Source of the DNA: Verrucomicrobiales bacterium
Lineage (GTDB): Bacteria; Verrucomicrobiota; Verrucomicrobiia; Verrucomicrobiales; DEV007
Length of the DNA: 64,000 nt
Assembly (NCBI GenBank): GCA_029213005.1
Contig: JARGPI010000029.1
Location: 1-64,000 of the forward strand
Reading direction: 5' to 3'
Positions 43,175-51,818 of this stretch are shown in pieces (within the stretch, counting starts at the first letter, position 1; each line of letters starts with the position of its first letter). The position numbers and the translations under genes are program-made. The notes under the pieces are model-generated. The model saw only the letters and a program-made list of their open reading frames with translations. It ran no database searches and was not told where the DNA came from.

Positions 43175-44251
43175 ATGGAATGGTTTTACGCATCACGCGG
43201 AGAAACTGTGGGTCCGGTTGATCCGCTGACGCTAAAGGATTTATTTCGTACGGGGGCAATCAATGAAGAGACCTTTGTCTGGAACGAGTCGTTGGAGGAT
43301 TGGAAACCGCTTGGAGCTATTGCGGACCAGATCGATGTTCAGGAACGCGTTGCCGTGCCGGAGCCGGGCCCTGTTCTGCCACCGGTGCAGAGCACAGCAC
43401 CGGTATCGCAGGATCTGGAGATTTGCGCCTACTCCGGCCGGACTTTGCCGAGGTCGGAGATGTTGAATTTTGGTGAGCAATGGATCGCCCCGGAGTGCAA
43501 AGACGATTTTCTTCAGTCGGTGATGGAAGGCGATGAATCCTCAGAGGAGTTCAGCGGTGACAATCGCGAAACGACTCTGGGTGTGTGGCTGATCATGACG
43601 CAGTCGTTGACGATTTTTCGGAAGAGCCTCGGCGCGATTCTGATTTGCCAAAGCATCATTTGGCTTCCCGCCAGTTTTCTGGACAGCTACATTACCTACG
43701 AGGTGGCCGCGGACATGGATTTTGCCCAATCCGCCCGCCTCACCAATCTAATTGATCTGGTCTTTGGTATCATCGCAACGGCCGCGACCTATGGCGTGGT
43801 GTCGCGGGCGTGGGACGGTGAGAAAATCGGGGTGCGCGAAGCGATGGGGATTGGTCTGGGCAACTATTTCCGCTTTCTCGGCACCAGCTTTTTGCGGAAC
43901 CTGTTGGTTGGGCTGTCGCTGCTGCTTTTGATTATCCCGGCCCTGATTTTAATGGTTCGATGGATCGTGGCCCTTCCCGTGGCATTGGATTCCGAGCAGG
44001 GTGGGTCCGAGGCACTGCGCGAAAGCTGGGAATTAACTCGTGGAAATTATTGGAAAATTGTCGGCATCCAGTTCTCGGCGTTCTGCCTTGCTGGAGTCGC
44101 CTGTATCCCGTTGGTGGTTCCGGTTATTCTATTCGAGGCATTTTTCGAAGTCTGGTGGGCCGATGGGATTTTTCTCTGGTTCCTACAGCTCGTGTTCAGT
44201 TTCATTTTCGTCGAGACTTTTGTGCTGTACCGCCATTTGCAAGGGGACTAA
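43175..44251 (+). CDS. GYF_2-domain membrane protein (DUF4339)
   Basis: A 358-residue protein. The N-terminal GYF_2/DUF4339 domain is evident (MEWFYASRGETVGPVDPLTLKDLF...GAINEETFVWNESLEDWKPLG). A proline-rich linker and a short CAYSGRTLPRSEML segment follow. The membrane part (about 150-355) has five or six helices and a sequence block SEALRESWELTRGNYWKIVGI like the membrane domain of glycerophosphodiester phosphodiesterases. Such proteins are common but unassigned. Its last six codons and stop are repeated in the downstream intergenic DNA at 44602. Confidence 0.78.
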   Translation: MEWFYASRGETVGPVDPLTLKDLFRTGAINEETFVWNESLEDWKPLGAIADQIDVQERVAVPEPGPVLPPVQSTAPVSQDLEICAYSGRTLPRSEMLNFGEQWIAPECKDDFLQSVMEGDESSEEFSGDNRETTLGVWLIMTQSLTIFRKSLGAILICQSIIWLPASFLDSYITYEVAADMDFAQSARLTNLIDLVFGIIATAATYGVVSRAWDGEKIGVREAMGIGLGNYFRFLGTSFLRNLLVGLSLLLLIIPALILMVRWIVALPVALDSEQGGSEALRESWELTRGNYWKIVGIQFSAFCLAGVACIPLVVPVILFEAFFEVWWADGIFLWFLQLVFSFIFVETFVLYRHLQGD

Positions 44252-44345
44252 GCGGTAGTTTCGCTCGATTTTGTAGCCAGAAGAGAAATTTTTTGGCCGG
44301 TTAGGGGTGGCCCGGCATACGTCTTGTTTTGGTTCACTCGCGAAA
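44231..44345 (+). repeat. Direct repeat, copy 1 (overlaps the 3' end of the GYF_2 gene)
   Basis: Begins at CGCCATTTGCAAGGGGACTA, the last codons of the GYF_2 gene, and continues about 95 bp into the intergenic DNA. Copy 2 is at 44602-44715. The two share about three quarters of positions with small indels. Confidence 0.65.
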
Positions 44346-44601
44346 TATCCGTGGTTTTTCCTTCTGCAGGTGAAAGGGGGGCTTTAGCGAATGATTTTTA
44401 ACGCGAATGGAAAAGAATTATCGCGAATGACGCGAATGTTTTTGAAGTTGGACATCGGCGGAATTGGAGCGGCAAATTATCCTGTGTGGCTGATCATAGA
44501 CTGGATCTGTGAAAATCCGTTTAATCCGTGTCCATCCGTGGTTTCTGCTTCAAGCGGGGTGTTAGTTAAAAAGGCTGGGGCACAGATTATCAGGACCGGA
44601 T
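44346..44601. other. Repeat-rich intergenic DNA
   Basis: This is the middle of a 486-bp gene-free stretch (44252-44737). It has GCGAATG-type short repeats near 44390-44435 and a stretch (about 44505-44545) reading AATCCGTGTCCATCCGTGG, which resembles non-coding repeats I associate with Verrucomicrobiota genomes. A short ATCCGTGGTTT block also appears near 44348. No gene is supported here. Confidence 0.5.
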
Positions 44602-44715
44602 CGCCATTTACAAGGGGACTGAGCGGTCTTCACGCTCGATTTCACGGTCAGTCTTCTAGTTTTTAGCCTGGTTAGGGTCGCCTTTGGATACTTCTCGTTG
44701 GAATCTCGCGAACTT
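44602..44715 (+). repeat. Direct repeat, copy 2
   Basis: Begins CGCCATTTACAAGGGGACTG. Read in the frame of the GYF_2 gene it still encodes RHLQGD and a stop, with a synonymous Leu change and TAA replaced by TGA. It is a decayed duplicate of the gene's end plus downstream DNA. Confidence 0.65.
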
Positions 44716-44737
44716 TGGCTAAGATACGCGACTTTTT

Positions 44738-47029
44738 ATGAAAGACCCTTCCGACACACTGCCCGATGCCGAGCCGCCCCGTGAACTGGGTGATCTGAAG
44801 CGCAGCGAAGCCAAAGCCTACGCCGTGGGTTCGGCGGCAGTGATTTCGTCCCTGAGCCAAATTCATTCTCACACCAATGCCGCTCGTGGCACCAAAGCGC
44901 TGGCGAAGCTGAATCAGAAGGGCGGATTCGATTGCCCGAGCTGTGCCTGGCCGGATCCCGACGGAAAGCGTGCGATGACTGAATTTTGTGAAAACGGGGC
45001 CAAAGCTGTCGCGACCGAAATCACTGATCGCCGCGTGGATCGGAAGTTCTTTGAAGAGCACTCGCTGGTGGAATTGGGTAAAAAAAGTGATTTCTGGCTA
45101 AACGATGCGGGACGGATCACGGAACCTTTTCTCCTCGAAGAGGGTGCGACTCATTACCGCCCGGTCAACTGGGAGGAAGCTTTTGAGGTTCTCGCAGAGG
45201 AATTGAATGCCTGCGCCGACCCGGATGAAGCGATTTTCTACACCTCGGGACGGGCCAGTAACGAAGCGGCGTTTCTTTACCAACTTTTTGTCCGTCAGTT
45301 CGGGACCAATAATCTTCCGGACTGCTCGAACATGTGCCACGAATCAAGCGGTGCGGCTCTTTCCGAAACGATCGGGATCGGCAAAGGGACCGTGACCCTC
45401 GAGGAGATTGAAACGACTGATTGTGTGCTCGTAGTGGGACAGAACCCCGGAACGAACCATCCCCGGATGCTCACGTCGCTGGAGATCACGGTGAAGAACG
45501 GGGGAACCATCATTTCGGTCAATCCGCTTCGTGAAACCGGGCTCCGGGCGTTTGCTCATCCCCAGAAAATCAGTGGGATGTTAGGTCGTGCCACTCCCTT
45601 ATCTTCGCTTCATCTCCCGATTCAGCTCAATGGCGACCTCGCCTTGTTCAAAGGGATGATCAAATGTGTGTTTGAGGCGGGCGCTGTGGATGAGGCGTTC
45701 ATCCGGGAATACACCACCGGTTTCGAAGCGCTCCGTGAGGAATCCGAATCCGTGCAGTGGGCTGACCTGGTCGTTCAGTCCGGACTTTCTGAGAAGCAAA
45801 TTCGGGAAGCTGCTGAGATATTTATCAACGCAAAAGAGGCGATCACCTGCTGGGCGATGGGCTTGACTCAGCATCACAATTCCGTCGAAATCATCCGGGA
45901 GCTCGTCAACCTTCATCTCCTCACCGGTAAAATCGGGCGACCGAAGAGCGGTCTCTGTCCGGTGCGCGGTCACAGTAATGTTCAGGGTGACCGGACGATG
46001 GAGATCTGGGAGAAGCCTTCCGAGAGCTTCTTGCAGCGCCTCGACAAAGAGTTCGGCTTTACCGCACCTCGCGAGCACGGCTATGACACGGTGGATGCGA
46101 TTCGCGCGATGCATGCGGGGAAAGGCCGAGTCTTCATCGGGCTTGGCGGCAATTTTCTTTCCGCAGCTCCCGATACCCACTACACAGCCGCCGCGCTTCG
46201 CAACTGCCAGCTGACGGCTCACATTTCGACCAAATTGAATCGCGGGCATCTTGTCACCGGAAAGCGCGCTTTGATCCTGCCTTGTCTGGGACGGAGCGAA
46301 AGGGATGAGCAAGCTGCGGGCCCACAGATGGTTTCCGTGGAGAATTCGATGGGAGTGGTCCACAGCTCACAGGGAACGCTGGAACCCGCCTCGCCATCGC
46401 TGCTCAGTGAGCCCGCTATCATCTGTCGACTCGCAGATGCCACCCTCGGCGAGCGCTCGGAAGCTCCGTGGAAGGAGTTTGAAAATAATTACGACCGAAT
46501 TCGGGAATCAATCGAGCGGGTCATCCCCGGGTTCGACAATTTTAACGAACGACTTCGCGAACCGGGTGGATTCTATCTCCCGAACGGAGTCAAAGAGCGG
46601 GTGTTCGCAACCGCTACTGGAAAGGCGAATTTAACGGTTAATCCGCTTTCGGCGATCAAACTGGAGCCCGGTCAGCTCCTGCTCCAGACTTTCCGCAGTC
46701 ACGATCAGTTCAACACCACGATTTACGGGATGGACGACCGGTACCGCGGCATCAAAAACGAGCGAAGGGTCGTTTTCCTCAACCCTGACGATATGAAGGA
46801 ACGAGGCATCGAAGCCGAAGAGCCGGTCGATATCACCAGTTACTTTGGAGGCGAAACCCGGACAGCGGAGCTGTTCCTCGCTATTCCCTACGAGACGCCG
46901 AAAGGTAGTGCTGCCGCCTACTATCCTGAAGCCAATGTGCTCGTGGCGATCGACTCGACTGCTAAAATCAGCGGGACGCCGACATCGAAATCCGTGATCA
47001 TTTCGCTGGCAAAGCGTAACGGAAAATAA
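44738..47029 (+). CDS. ydeP: Molybdopterin oxidoreductase, FdhF/YdeP family
   Basis: A 763-residue molybdenum or tungsten bis-MGD enzyme of the YdeP group (formate-dehydrogenase-like alpha subunit). Seen are GGFDCPSCAWPDPDGKRA (the Cys pair where a reduced Fe-S site may sit), ATHYRPVNWEEAFEVLAEEL, IFYTSGRASNEAAFLYQLFVRQFGTNNLPDCSNMCHESSG, and GLCPVRGHSNVQGDRTMEIW. A C-terminal MGD-binding domain follows (LLLQTFRSHDQFNTTIYGMDDRYRG). YdeP in E. coli is linked to acid resistance, but its reaction is unknown. No small subunit or fdhD lies nearby. Preceded by the repeat-rich gap. Confidence 0.9.
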   Translation: MKDPSDTLPDAEPPRELGDLKRSEAKAYAVGSAAVISSLSQIHSHTNAARGTKALAKLNQKGGFDCPSCAWPDPDGKRAMTEFCENGAKAVATEITDRRVDRKFFEEHSLVELGKKSDFWLNDAGRITEPFLLEEGATHYRPVNWEEAFEVLAEELNACADPDEAIFYTSGRASNEAAFLYQLFVRQFGTNNLPDCSNMCHESSGAALSETIGIGKGTVTLEEIETTDCVLVVGQNPGTNHPRMLTSLEITVKNGGTIISVNPLRETGLRAFAHPQKISGMLGRATPLSSLHLPIQLNGDLALFKGMIKCVFEAGAVDEAFIREYTTGFEALREESESVQWADLVVQSGLSEKQIREAAEIFINAKEAITCWAMGLTQHHNSVEIIRELVNLHLLTGKIGRPKSGLCPVRGHSNVQGDRTMEIWEKPSESFLQRLDKEFGFTAPREHGYDTVDAIRAMHAGKGRVFIGLGGNFLSAAPDTHYTAAALRNCQLTAHISTKLNRGHLVTGKRALILPCLGRSERDEQAAGPQMVSVENSMGVVHSSQGTLEPASPSLLSEPAIICRLADATLGERSEAPWKEFENNYDRIRESIERVIPGFDNFNERLREPGGFYLPNGVKERVFATATGKANLTVNPLSAIKLEPGQLLLQTFRSHDQFNTTIYGMDDRYRGIKNERRVVFLNPDDMKERGIEAEEPVDITSYFGGETRTAELFLAIPYETPKGSAAAYYPEANVLVAIDSTAKISGTPTSKSVIISLAKRNGK

Positions 47030-47062
47030 GGTTGCCTCAGCGATTCTTTTTCTCACTTTTCG

Positions 47063-47085
47063 GCCGACCGTGGGCAACGGTCGGC
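47063..47085. terminator. Stem-loop after the molybdoenzyme gene
   Basis: GCCGACCG pairs perfectly with CGGTCGGC around TGGGCAA, 34 bp after the stop codon. No T-tract follows, so it may be a transcript-stabilising hairpin. Confidence 0.45.
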
Positions 47086-47208
47086 AGCTGTTGCCTGTCG
47101 GCATTCTCCGTCTTTCAAGCAATGCCATTTATTCGCGTGATTTCGATTTATACGCTTATAAGTTGAAAAGATGCCCATAAAGTATGATATTTATAATAAT
47201 CATACGAA

Positions 47209-48921
47209 ATGTCTACAGATTCACCCAACGCCGAACCGCCAGTTTTGAGCCCGCCCCCACTTCCGGCGCCCCAAAGCAGCGACACGAATCCTGCCAGTAC
47301 CGAGCCTGCGCCACGGAATAAAAAGAGGTGGCTGCCGTTGGTAATCATTCTCGCCGTTTTGTTGGTCGTTATGCCGGTCCTCGGGATTATTGCAGCAATC
47401 GCTATTCCGGCTATCAAAGGGGCTGCTGAGGTTAAAAAATCTCTCCAGGAACAACCAATTCCTGTAGCGTCGCCCGCTCCTGAAAAGGCAAAAATGGTAG
47501 AGAGTCCGGTGGCTCCCGAACCGGAGAAAGCACCGGAGGCAATCCCTGCTGTGGAAGCGGTTTCGCCACCGGAGACTAACGTAGCGGAGAGGCCCGTAGC
47601 TGTCGATTTGCCTCAGGAAGTCGAGGAAGTCGAGGTAAATGAGTCCACCATTACGCGCGGACCTTTGGCGCTTAAAACCGATGCTCCGGTATGGGCTGAG
47701 TCCACGGAGAGAAAAGAACTGCAGGAGTTTCTCGCAAAGCTCTGGCAGCTGGAGAAACTGGCGGATGATCCTTTTTACGAACTGGGCGAAATGATCCTGG
47801 CCCAGAATGTCGACAGGGCAGGCCCTCTGGATCAGGCAAGTAAGCTGGCTCTTTTTATCCTTCCTCGGAAGCTACGGGAGTATCCTCATCTGGGTTGCGG
47901 TGCCCTGACGATTATGTCTCCAAACGACCGGGGAGTGGTATTACGCGAGATTGAATCTCTAGTTCCGGGTCTCAATGATCCGCTTTTAACCCTGCAAATT
48001 GCCGCGCTGAAAGCTGATCATTCGAACGACACTTTTCATATCCGGGATACACTGGATGCGCTGGAGAGTGCGCTGGCATCCGGAGCGGCTGATCAATTGT
48101 CCGACGGAGTACTCTATCATCTGCTAAGCGAGCGGTTTCTCTACCGAATTCCGGAGATTGCCCCTGATAACTATTTGAATATTGTAGTATCATCAAACTC
48201 GATTCCGCAGTGGTTGAAAGACTATAAAACCGGGGAGGTACTTTGGCAGAAAATGCGTAAGGATTATCTGGCAAAACGCTTCGATGAAGATGATGAAATG
48301 GAGGTGGAAAAAGCGCACCGCTTTATCACGGAGAAACTGGCAGCCTCGTGGAAGGCCAATCCTAATCATCCTGCGGCAGCGGCTCTGATGATGGAGGTGA
48401 TTCAGGAACATCAGGGAACTGAGATTGATGATATCCGGATGTGGTTTGATCGGGCTACCGAAGCCCGGGCTGACTACGGGCCCGCCTATCGCACCTACAT
48501 GAAAGTTCTCACCGACAGCGGGGTAAAGAAAGAGACACCGGGTATTGATTTTGGACGAGCCTGCACTGCGGCGAACCTGGATAATGCAGTCGTTGCCATG
48601 GTCCTGGTCAATGCTCACCAGTCCCAGAGTGTCAAATCGGAAAAACCGGGTGCGGAATACTGGTCAACTTTATCGCCGGAAGAAGTCGAGGAACTGGATG
48701 CACTGTTCATGAATTTGGATTCAATGAAAAATCTGGTTCACGATGGCGTGTCTGAAAAGTTTACCGCTGCGATAGCCTGGTATCTGATGGGTGAGAAAGA
48801 AAAATCTGCACAGCAACTCAAAGCTCTCAATGGCCGCTTTGATACCGAGGTCCTTCGATCCTTTCCGATGCAGCCGATAGAGACAGCTCAGTTCGAGGAA
48901 TTCCTCAAACAGGAGTCGTAG
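47209..48921 (+). CDS. Unknown membrane-anchored protein
   Basis: A 570-residue protein with no recognised domain. The N-terminus is proline-rich (about 1-40), followed by one transmembrane helix (about 45-68, containing GIIAAIAIPAI, like a pilin or DUF4190 segment). A Pro/Glu/Ala-rich linker (85-150) leads to a large helical domain (about 175-570). Its repeated helices (EFLAKLWQLEKLADDPFYELG, DTLDALESALASGAADQL, EVEELDALFMNLDSMKNL) suggest an alpha-solenoid resembling TPR. It probably acts outside the cytoplasmic membrane or as a scaffold; no enzyme motif was found. Convergent with the helicase gene. Confidence 0.75.
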   Translation: MSTDSPNAEPPVLSPPPLPAPQSSDTNPASTEPAPRNKKRWLPLVIILAVLLVVMPVLGIIAAIAIPAIKGAAEVKKSLQEQPIPVASPAPEKAKMVESPVAPEPEKAPEAIPAVEAVSPPETNVAERPVAVDLPQEVEEVEVNESTITRGPLALKTDAPVWAESTERKELQEFLAKLWQLEKLADDPFYELGEMILAQNVDRAGPLDQASKLALFILPRKLREYPHLGCGALTIMSPNDRGVVLREIESLVPGLNDPLLTLQIAALKADHSNDTFHIRDTLDALESALASGAADQLSDGVLYHLLSERFLYRIPEIAPDNYLNIVVSSNSIPQWLKDYKTGEVLWQKMRKDYLAKRFDEDDEMEVEKAHRFITEKLAASWKANPNHPAAAALMMEVIQEHQGTEIDDIRMWFDRATEARADYGPAYRTYMKVLTDSGVKKETPGIDFGRACTAANLDNAVVAMVLVNAHQSQSVKSEKPGAEYWSTLSPEEVEELDALFMNLDSMKNLVHDGVSEKFTAAIAWYLMGEKEKSAQQLKALNGRFDTEVLRSFPMQPIETAQFEEFLKQES

Positions 48922-48958
48922 GATAATTTCGTGGTGAGGGCTGGCACTGCTGGCGTTT

Positions 48959-50983
48959 TTACCAGGCGGAAGCGCCGACTTTCCATTCCTCGGTGAGTTC
49001 CGGGGACAGATCTTCGAGAAACCTTGAGGGGCGTTGCAAAGTGTCGCCGTTGAAGGCACCATGCCAGATGATGGGGTACATCAGGTAAAGCTCATCTTTG
49101 GCCCGGGTGACTGCGACGTAGAAGAGGCGCCGCTCTTCTTCGAGACCGCTACCAAGTTCATCGTCCGATTCGATCACTTTTTTGCTCGGAAACATGCCGT
49201 CGGCGAGCCAGATCACAAAGACGACTTTGTATTCGAGTCCCTTTGCCTGGTGGATACTGCTCAAACAGACGATATCTTCGTCCTGTTTCTTTTTTTGAGC
49301 TTCCACGGCATCCTGTCCCGCCAGCAGGCTGAGTTGGGTGAGAAATTCATCGATATCGGTGAAACCTTCGGAGAATTTTTCCAGTTGGCGGAGGTCCTGG
49401 CGGCGGACATCGTAGTTGGGGAATTTGCCTCGCATATACTCGTCGTAAACCCCTTCCATAATTGAGGGCATCATCGTCGCCGGTGCTTCGGTCCCGCCTT
49501 TGCCATCGAGCAGTTCATCCATGGTGTAGGCAAATTGCTCCCAGTTCTTCTGAGCTTTTGCCGGGACTTTAAACTTCAGCATAAACTCGGAAAACTCAGC
49601 CAGTTTGGGATCGCTGGAGCCGGGGCATTCGAGCCATGCCTGCCAGAGCTTGTCGGCGGTGCCTGCACCGATTCCGGGGAGCATTTTCACGATACGTTTG
49701 AAGGCGATTTCGTCTCTCCGGTTGCAGGCGAATTTCATGAAGGAAGCAACGTCTTTGATATGCGCCTGTTCGAAGAAGCGGAGCCCGCTTGTGATATCGA
49801 AGGGGATGCCCCGTTTGGTGAATTCCATCTGCACTTCCATCGAGTGGTAGTGAGCCCGGTAGAGCACCGCAATTTCGTGGAGTTCGATGCCTTCAGTTTC
49901 CAGTTCGAGGATTCGCTGGGCGACAAAGGCGGCCTGCATCTTGGTGTCCTGCAAGGGGATCAGCGCGGGCAGCACTTCAGCATCGGGACGGGCCGGGGCG
50001 AGATTTTTTTCGAACTGTTCCTTGTTCGGTTTGATGGCGGCATTGGCCAGCGTGAGAATCTCCGGGACCGATCGGTAGTTGGTTTCGATAACAAAGCTGC
50101 GGGCGTTTTCATACCGTTCCGGAAAATTAAGGATGTTCCGGAAATCCGCGCCCCGCCACGAATAGATCGACTGGGCGTCGTCACCAACCACCATAATATT
50201 ATTCTGCGGTGCGGCGAGGAGATCGATCAGTTCCGATTGGATTGAGTTGGTATCCTGATACTCATCTACCAACACCCATTCGAACTGCTTTTGGTAGTAT
50301 TTACAAATATCCGGATTCTCTTTGAGCAACTGCAGGGTTTTCACGAGTAAATCGTCAAAATCCATCGAATTGGTCGTCACTTTTTTCAGTTCGTACTTTT
50401 CGTGAACCGCGAACAGTTCATCGGCAAAATGATCAAAGTAAGGGTATTTCCAGTCGAGCAGATCAGGAATTTCCATCTCCATGTTAACGGCAAGACTGAA
50501 GATATCGGCAACCACCTCCGGCTTGGGGAATTTGATGGTTTTCGAGTCGATCTTAGCCTCTGCTATCGCCGACACGATGAGTTCTTTTTGATCCTCCCGG
50601 TCCATGATCGAGAAATTATTCCCGAAACCGAGTTCATCGGCGTGGCGTCGTAAAATGCGGTTCCCGATGGAGTGGAAGGTGCCGCCCCAGAGTTCTTTGG
50701 TGTCGTGGGGAACGAGATTTTCGACCCGCTCCAGCATCTCACGGGCTGCTTTGTTGGTGAAGGTGAGCAGAAGGATATTTGAAGCGTAGATCCCGTTATC
50801 CAGGATGTAGGCGACGCGGTAGGTCAGGGTTCGCGTTTTACCACTACCGGCACCGGCGATGACGAGTGAAGGGCCCGGAGGAGCGGTAACGGCGGCGAGT
50901 TGCTGCTCGTTCAAATCCGAAGCGTAATTGATGTCCGATTTGGGTGTCGCCGGGAGCGTTCTTACCGTGTATTCTCGTGCCAT
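48959..50983 (-). CDS. ATP-dependent DNA helicase, UvrD/PcrA/Rep family
   Basis: A 674-residue superfamily 1A helicase. Motif I is AGAGSGKTRT (K49, T50), the Q motif LNEQQLAAV, motif II VDEYQDTN, motif III GDDAQSIYSWRGAD, motif IV ETNYRS, motif V LSSIHQAKGLEYKVVFV and motif VI EEERRLFYVAVTRAKDELYL. These unwind 3' to 5' in repair and replication restart. Whether it is the housekeeping PcrA/UvrD or a paralogue is uncertain: it lacks the C-terminal extension seen in longer UvrD proteins. Confidence 0.92.
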   Translation of the reverse strand: MAREYTVRTLPATPKSDINYASDLNEQQLAAVTAPPGPSLVIAGAGSGKTRTLTYRVAYILDNGIYASNILLLTFTNKAAREMLERVENLVPHDTKELWGGTFHSIGNRILRRHADELGFGNNFSIMDREDQKELIVSAIAEAKIDSKTIKFPKPEVVADIFSLAVNMEMEIPDLLDWKYPYFDHFADELFAVHEKYELKKVTTNSMDFDDLLVKTLQLLKENPDICKYYQKQFEWVLVDEYQDTNSIQSELIDLLAAPQNNIMVVGDDAQSIYSWRGADFRNILNFPERYENARSFVIETNYRSVPEILTLANAAIKPNKEQFEKNLAPARPDAEVLPALIPLQDTKMQAAFVAQRILELETEGIELHEIAVLYRAHYHSMEVQMEFTKRGIPFDITSGLRFFEQAHIKDVASFMKFACNRRDEIAFKRIVKMLPGIGAGTADKLWQAWLECPGSSDPKLAEFSEFMLKFKVPAKAQKNWEQFAYTMDELLDGKGGTEAPATMMPSIMEGVYDEYMRGKFPNYDVRRQDLRQLEKFSEGFTDIDEFLTQLSLLAGQDAVEAQKKKQDEDIVCLSSIHQAKGLEYKVVFVIWLADGMFPSKKVIESDDELGSGLEEERRLFYVAVTRAKDELYLMYPIIWHGAFNGDTLQRPSRFLEDLSPELTEEWKVGASAW

Positions 50984-51082
50984 TCTGACCGACTATGAAA
51001 TAGGGTGTTCTTTTGTGCAACCTTCGATTTTCACAGTCTTGCTTGATCTGATGGCGAATATCAACGATACCAAGCCGAAAAA

Positions 51083-51763
51083 ATGAAACCTACTACGAAA
51101 GTTGCTGAGACCATTGCTCCGGACGGTGCGACCTTTGAACTGTACGAGCACGATGGCGAATTCCAGCTTCACATGGACCGCCATCCGGTAATGACGACGA
51201 CCCTGACTCATTCCGAAAAGCTTCTCGCCGACATCGGTTGCCACAATATGAAATCCCCCCGGGTGTTGATCGGCGGGCTTGGTCTCGGATACAGCATGCG
51301 CCGGGCCCTGGAAATCACCGGCCCACAGTCCAAGGTTGTCGTGGCTGAGTTGCTGCCTGAAGTGGTGCGGTGGAACAGCGAGTGTCTCAACGGTTTGAAT
51401 GATGACATCATCGCCGATCCGAGAAGCTCAATCGTGAATAAAGACGTCTATGATCTGATCCTTTCCGCTGCCAGTAAGGGGCCGAAATACGATGCGATCC
51501 TTCTCGATGTCGATGATGGGCCCTCCCGGTTGATCCAGCCTCAGAACAGTCAGCTTTACGGAACGAGTGGACTCGATTTGATCAAAACCGCTCTCAATCC
51601 CGGAGGACGGCTCGCGATTTGGACGGCAGGTTCCGAGCCGAAATTGATGAAAGCGATGCGGCGCTGCGGATACCGGACGGAGGAGACGCCCTGCGCCAAA
51701 CACGTCAACGCCAAGCGGAAGATTCATCGTATTTACATGGGCGCGCTTCCCGGAGGAAAGTAA
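51083..51763 (+). CDS. Spermidine-synthase-like methyltransferase-fold protein
   Basis: A 226-residue protein with a Rossmann methyltransferase fold: RVLIGGLGLGYSMRRALEI (cofactor loop), VVVAELLPEVVRWN (acidic residue at the end of strand 2) and KYDAILLDVDDGPSRL. The pattern is that of short spermidine-synthase-like proteins, but the amine-binding residues cannot be confirmed. Divergent from the helicase, 99 bp away; the next gene follows after 55 bp. Confidence 0.8.
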   Translation: MKPTTKVAETIAPDGATFELYEHDGEFQLHMDRHPVMTTTLTHSEKLLADIGCHNMKSPRVLIGGLGLGYSMRRALEITGPQSKVVVAELLPEVVRWNSECLNGLNDDIIADPRSSIVNKDVYDLILSAASKGPKYDAILLDVDDGPSRLIQPQNSQLYGTSGLDLIKTALNPGGRLAIWTAGSEPKLMKAMRRCGYRTEETPCAKHVNAKRKIHRIYMGALPGGK

Positions 51764-51818
51764 ACCGTGAAGAAGCCGGGTGACGCGCCTCAGTTTGGTC
51801 CGAGAATGAGCGACCAAT

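Noticed and set aside
44391..44666. Small plus-strand reading frame in the repeat-rich gap
   Set aside because: It spans non-coding repeat units and has no start context or homologue.
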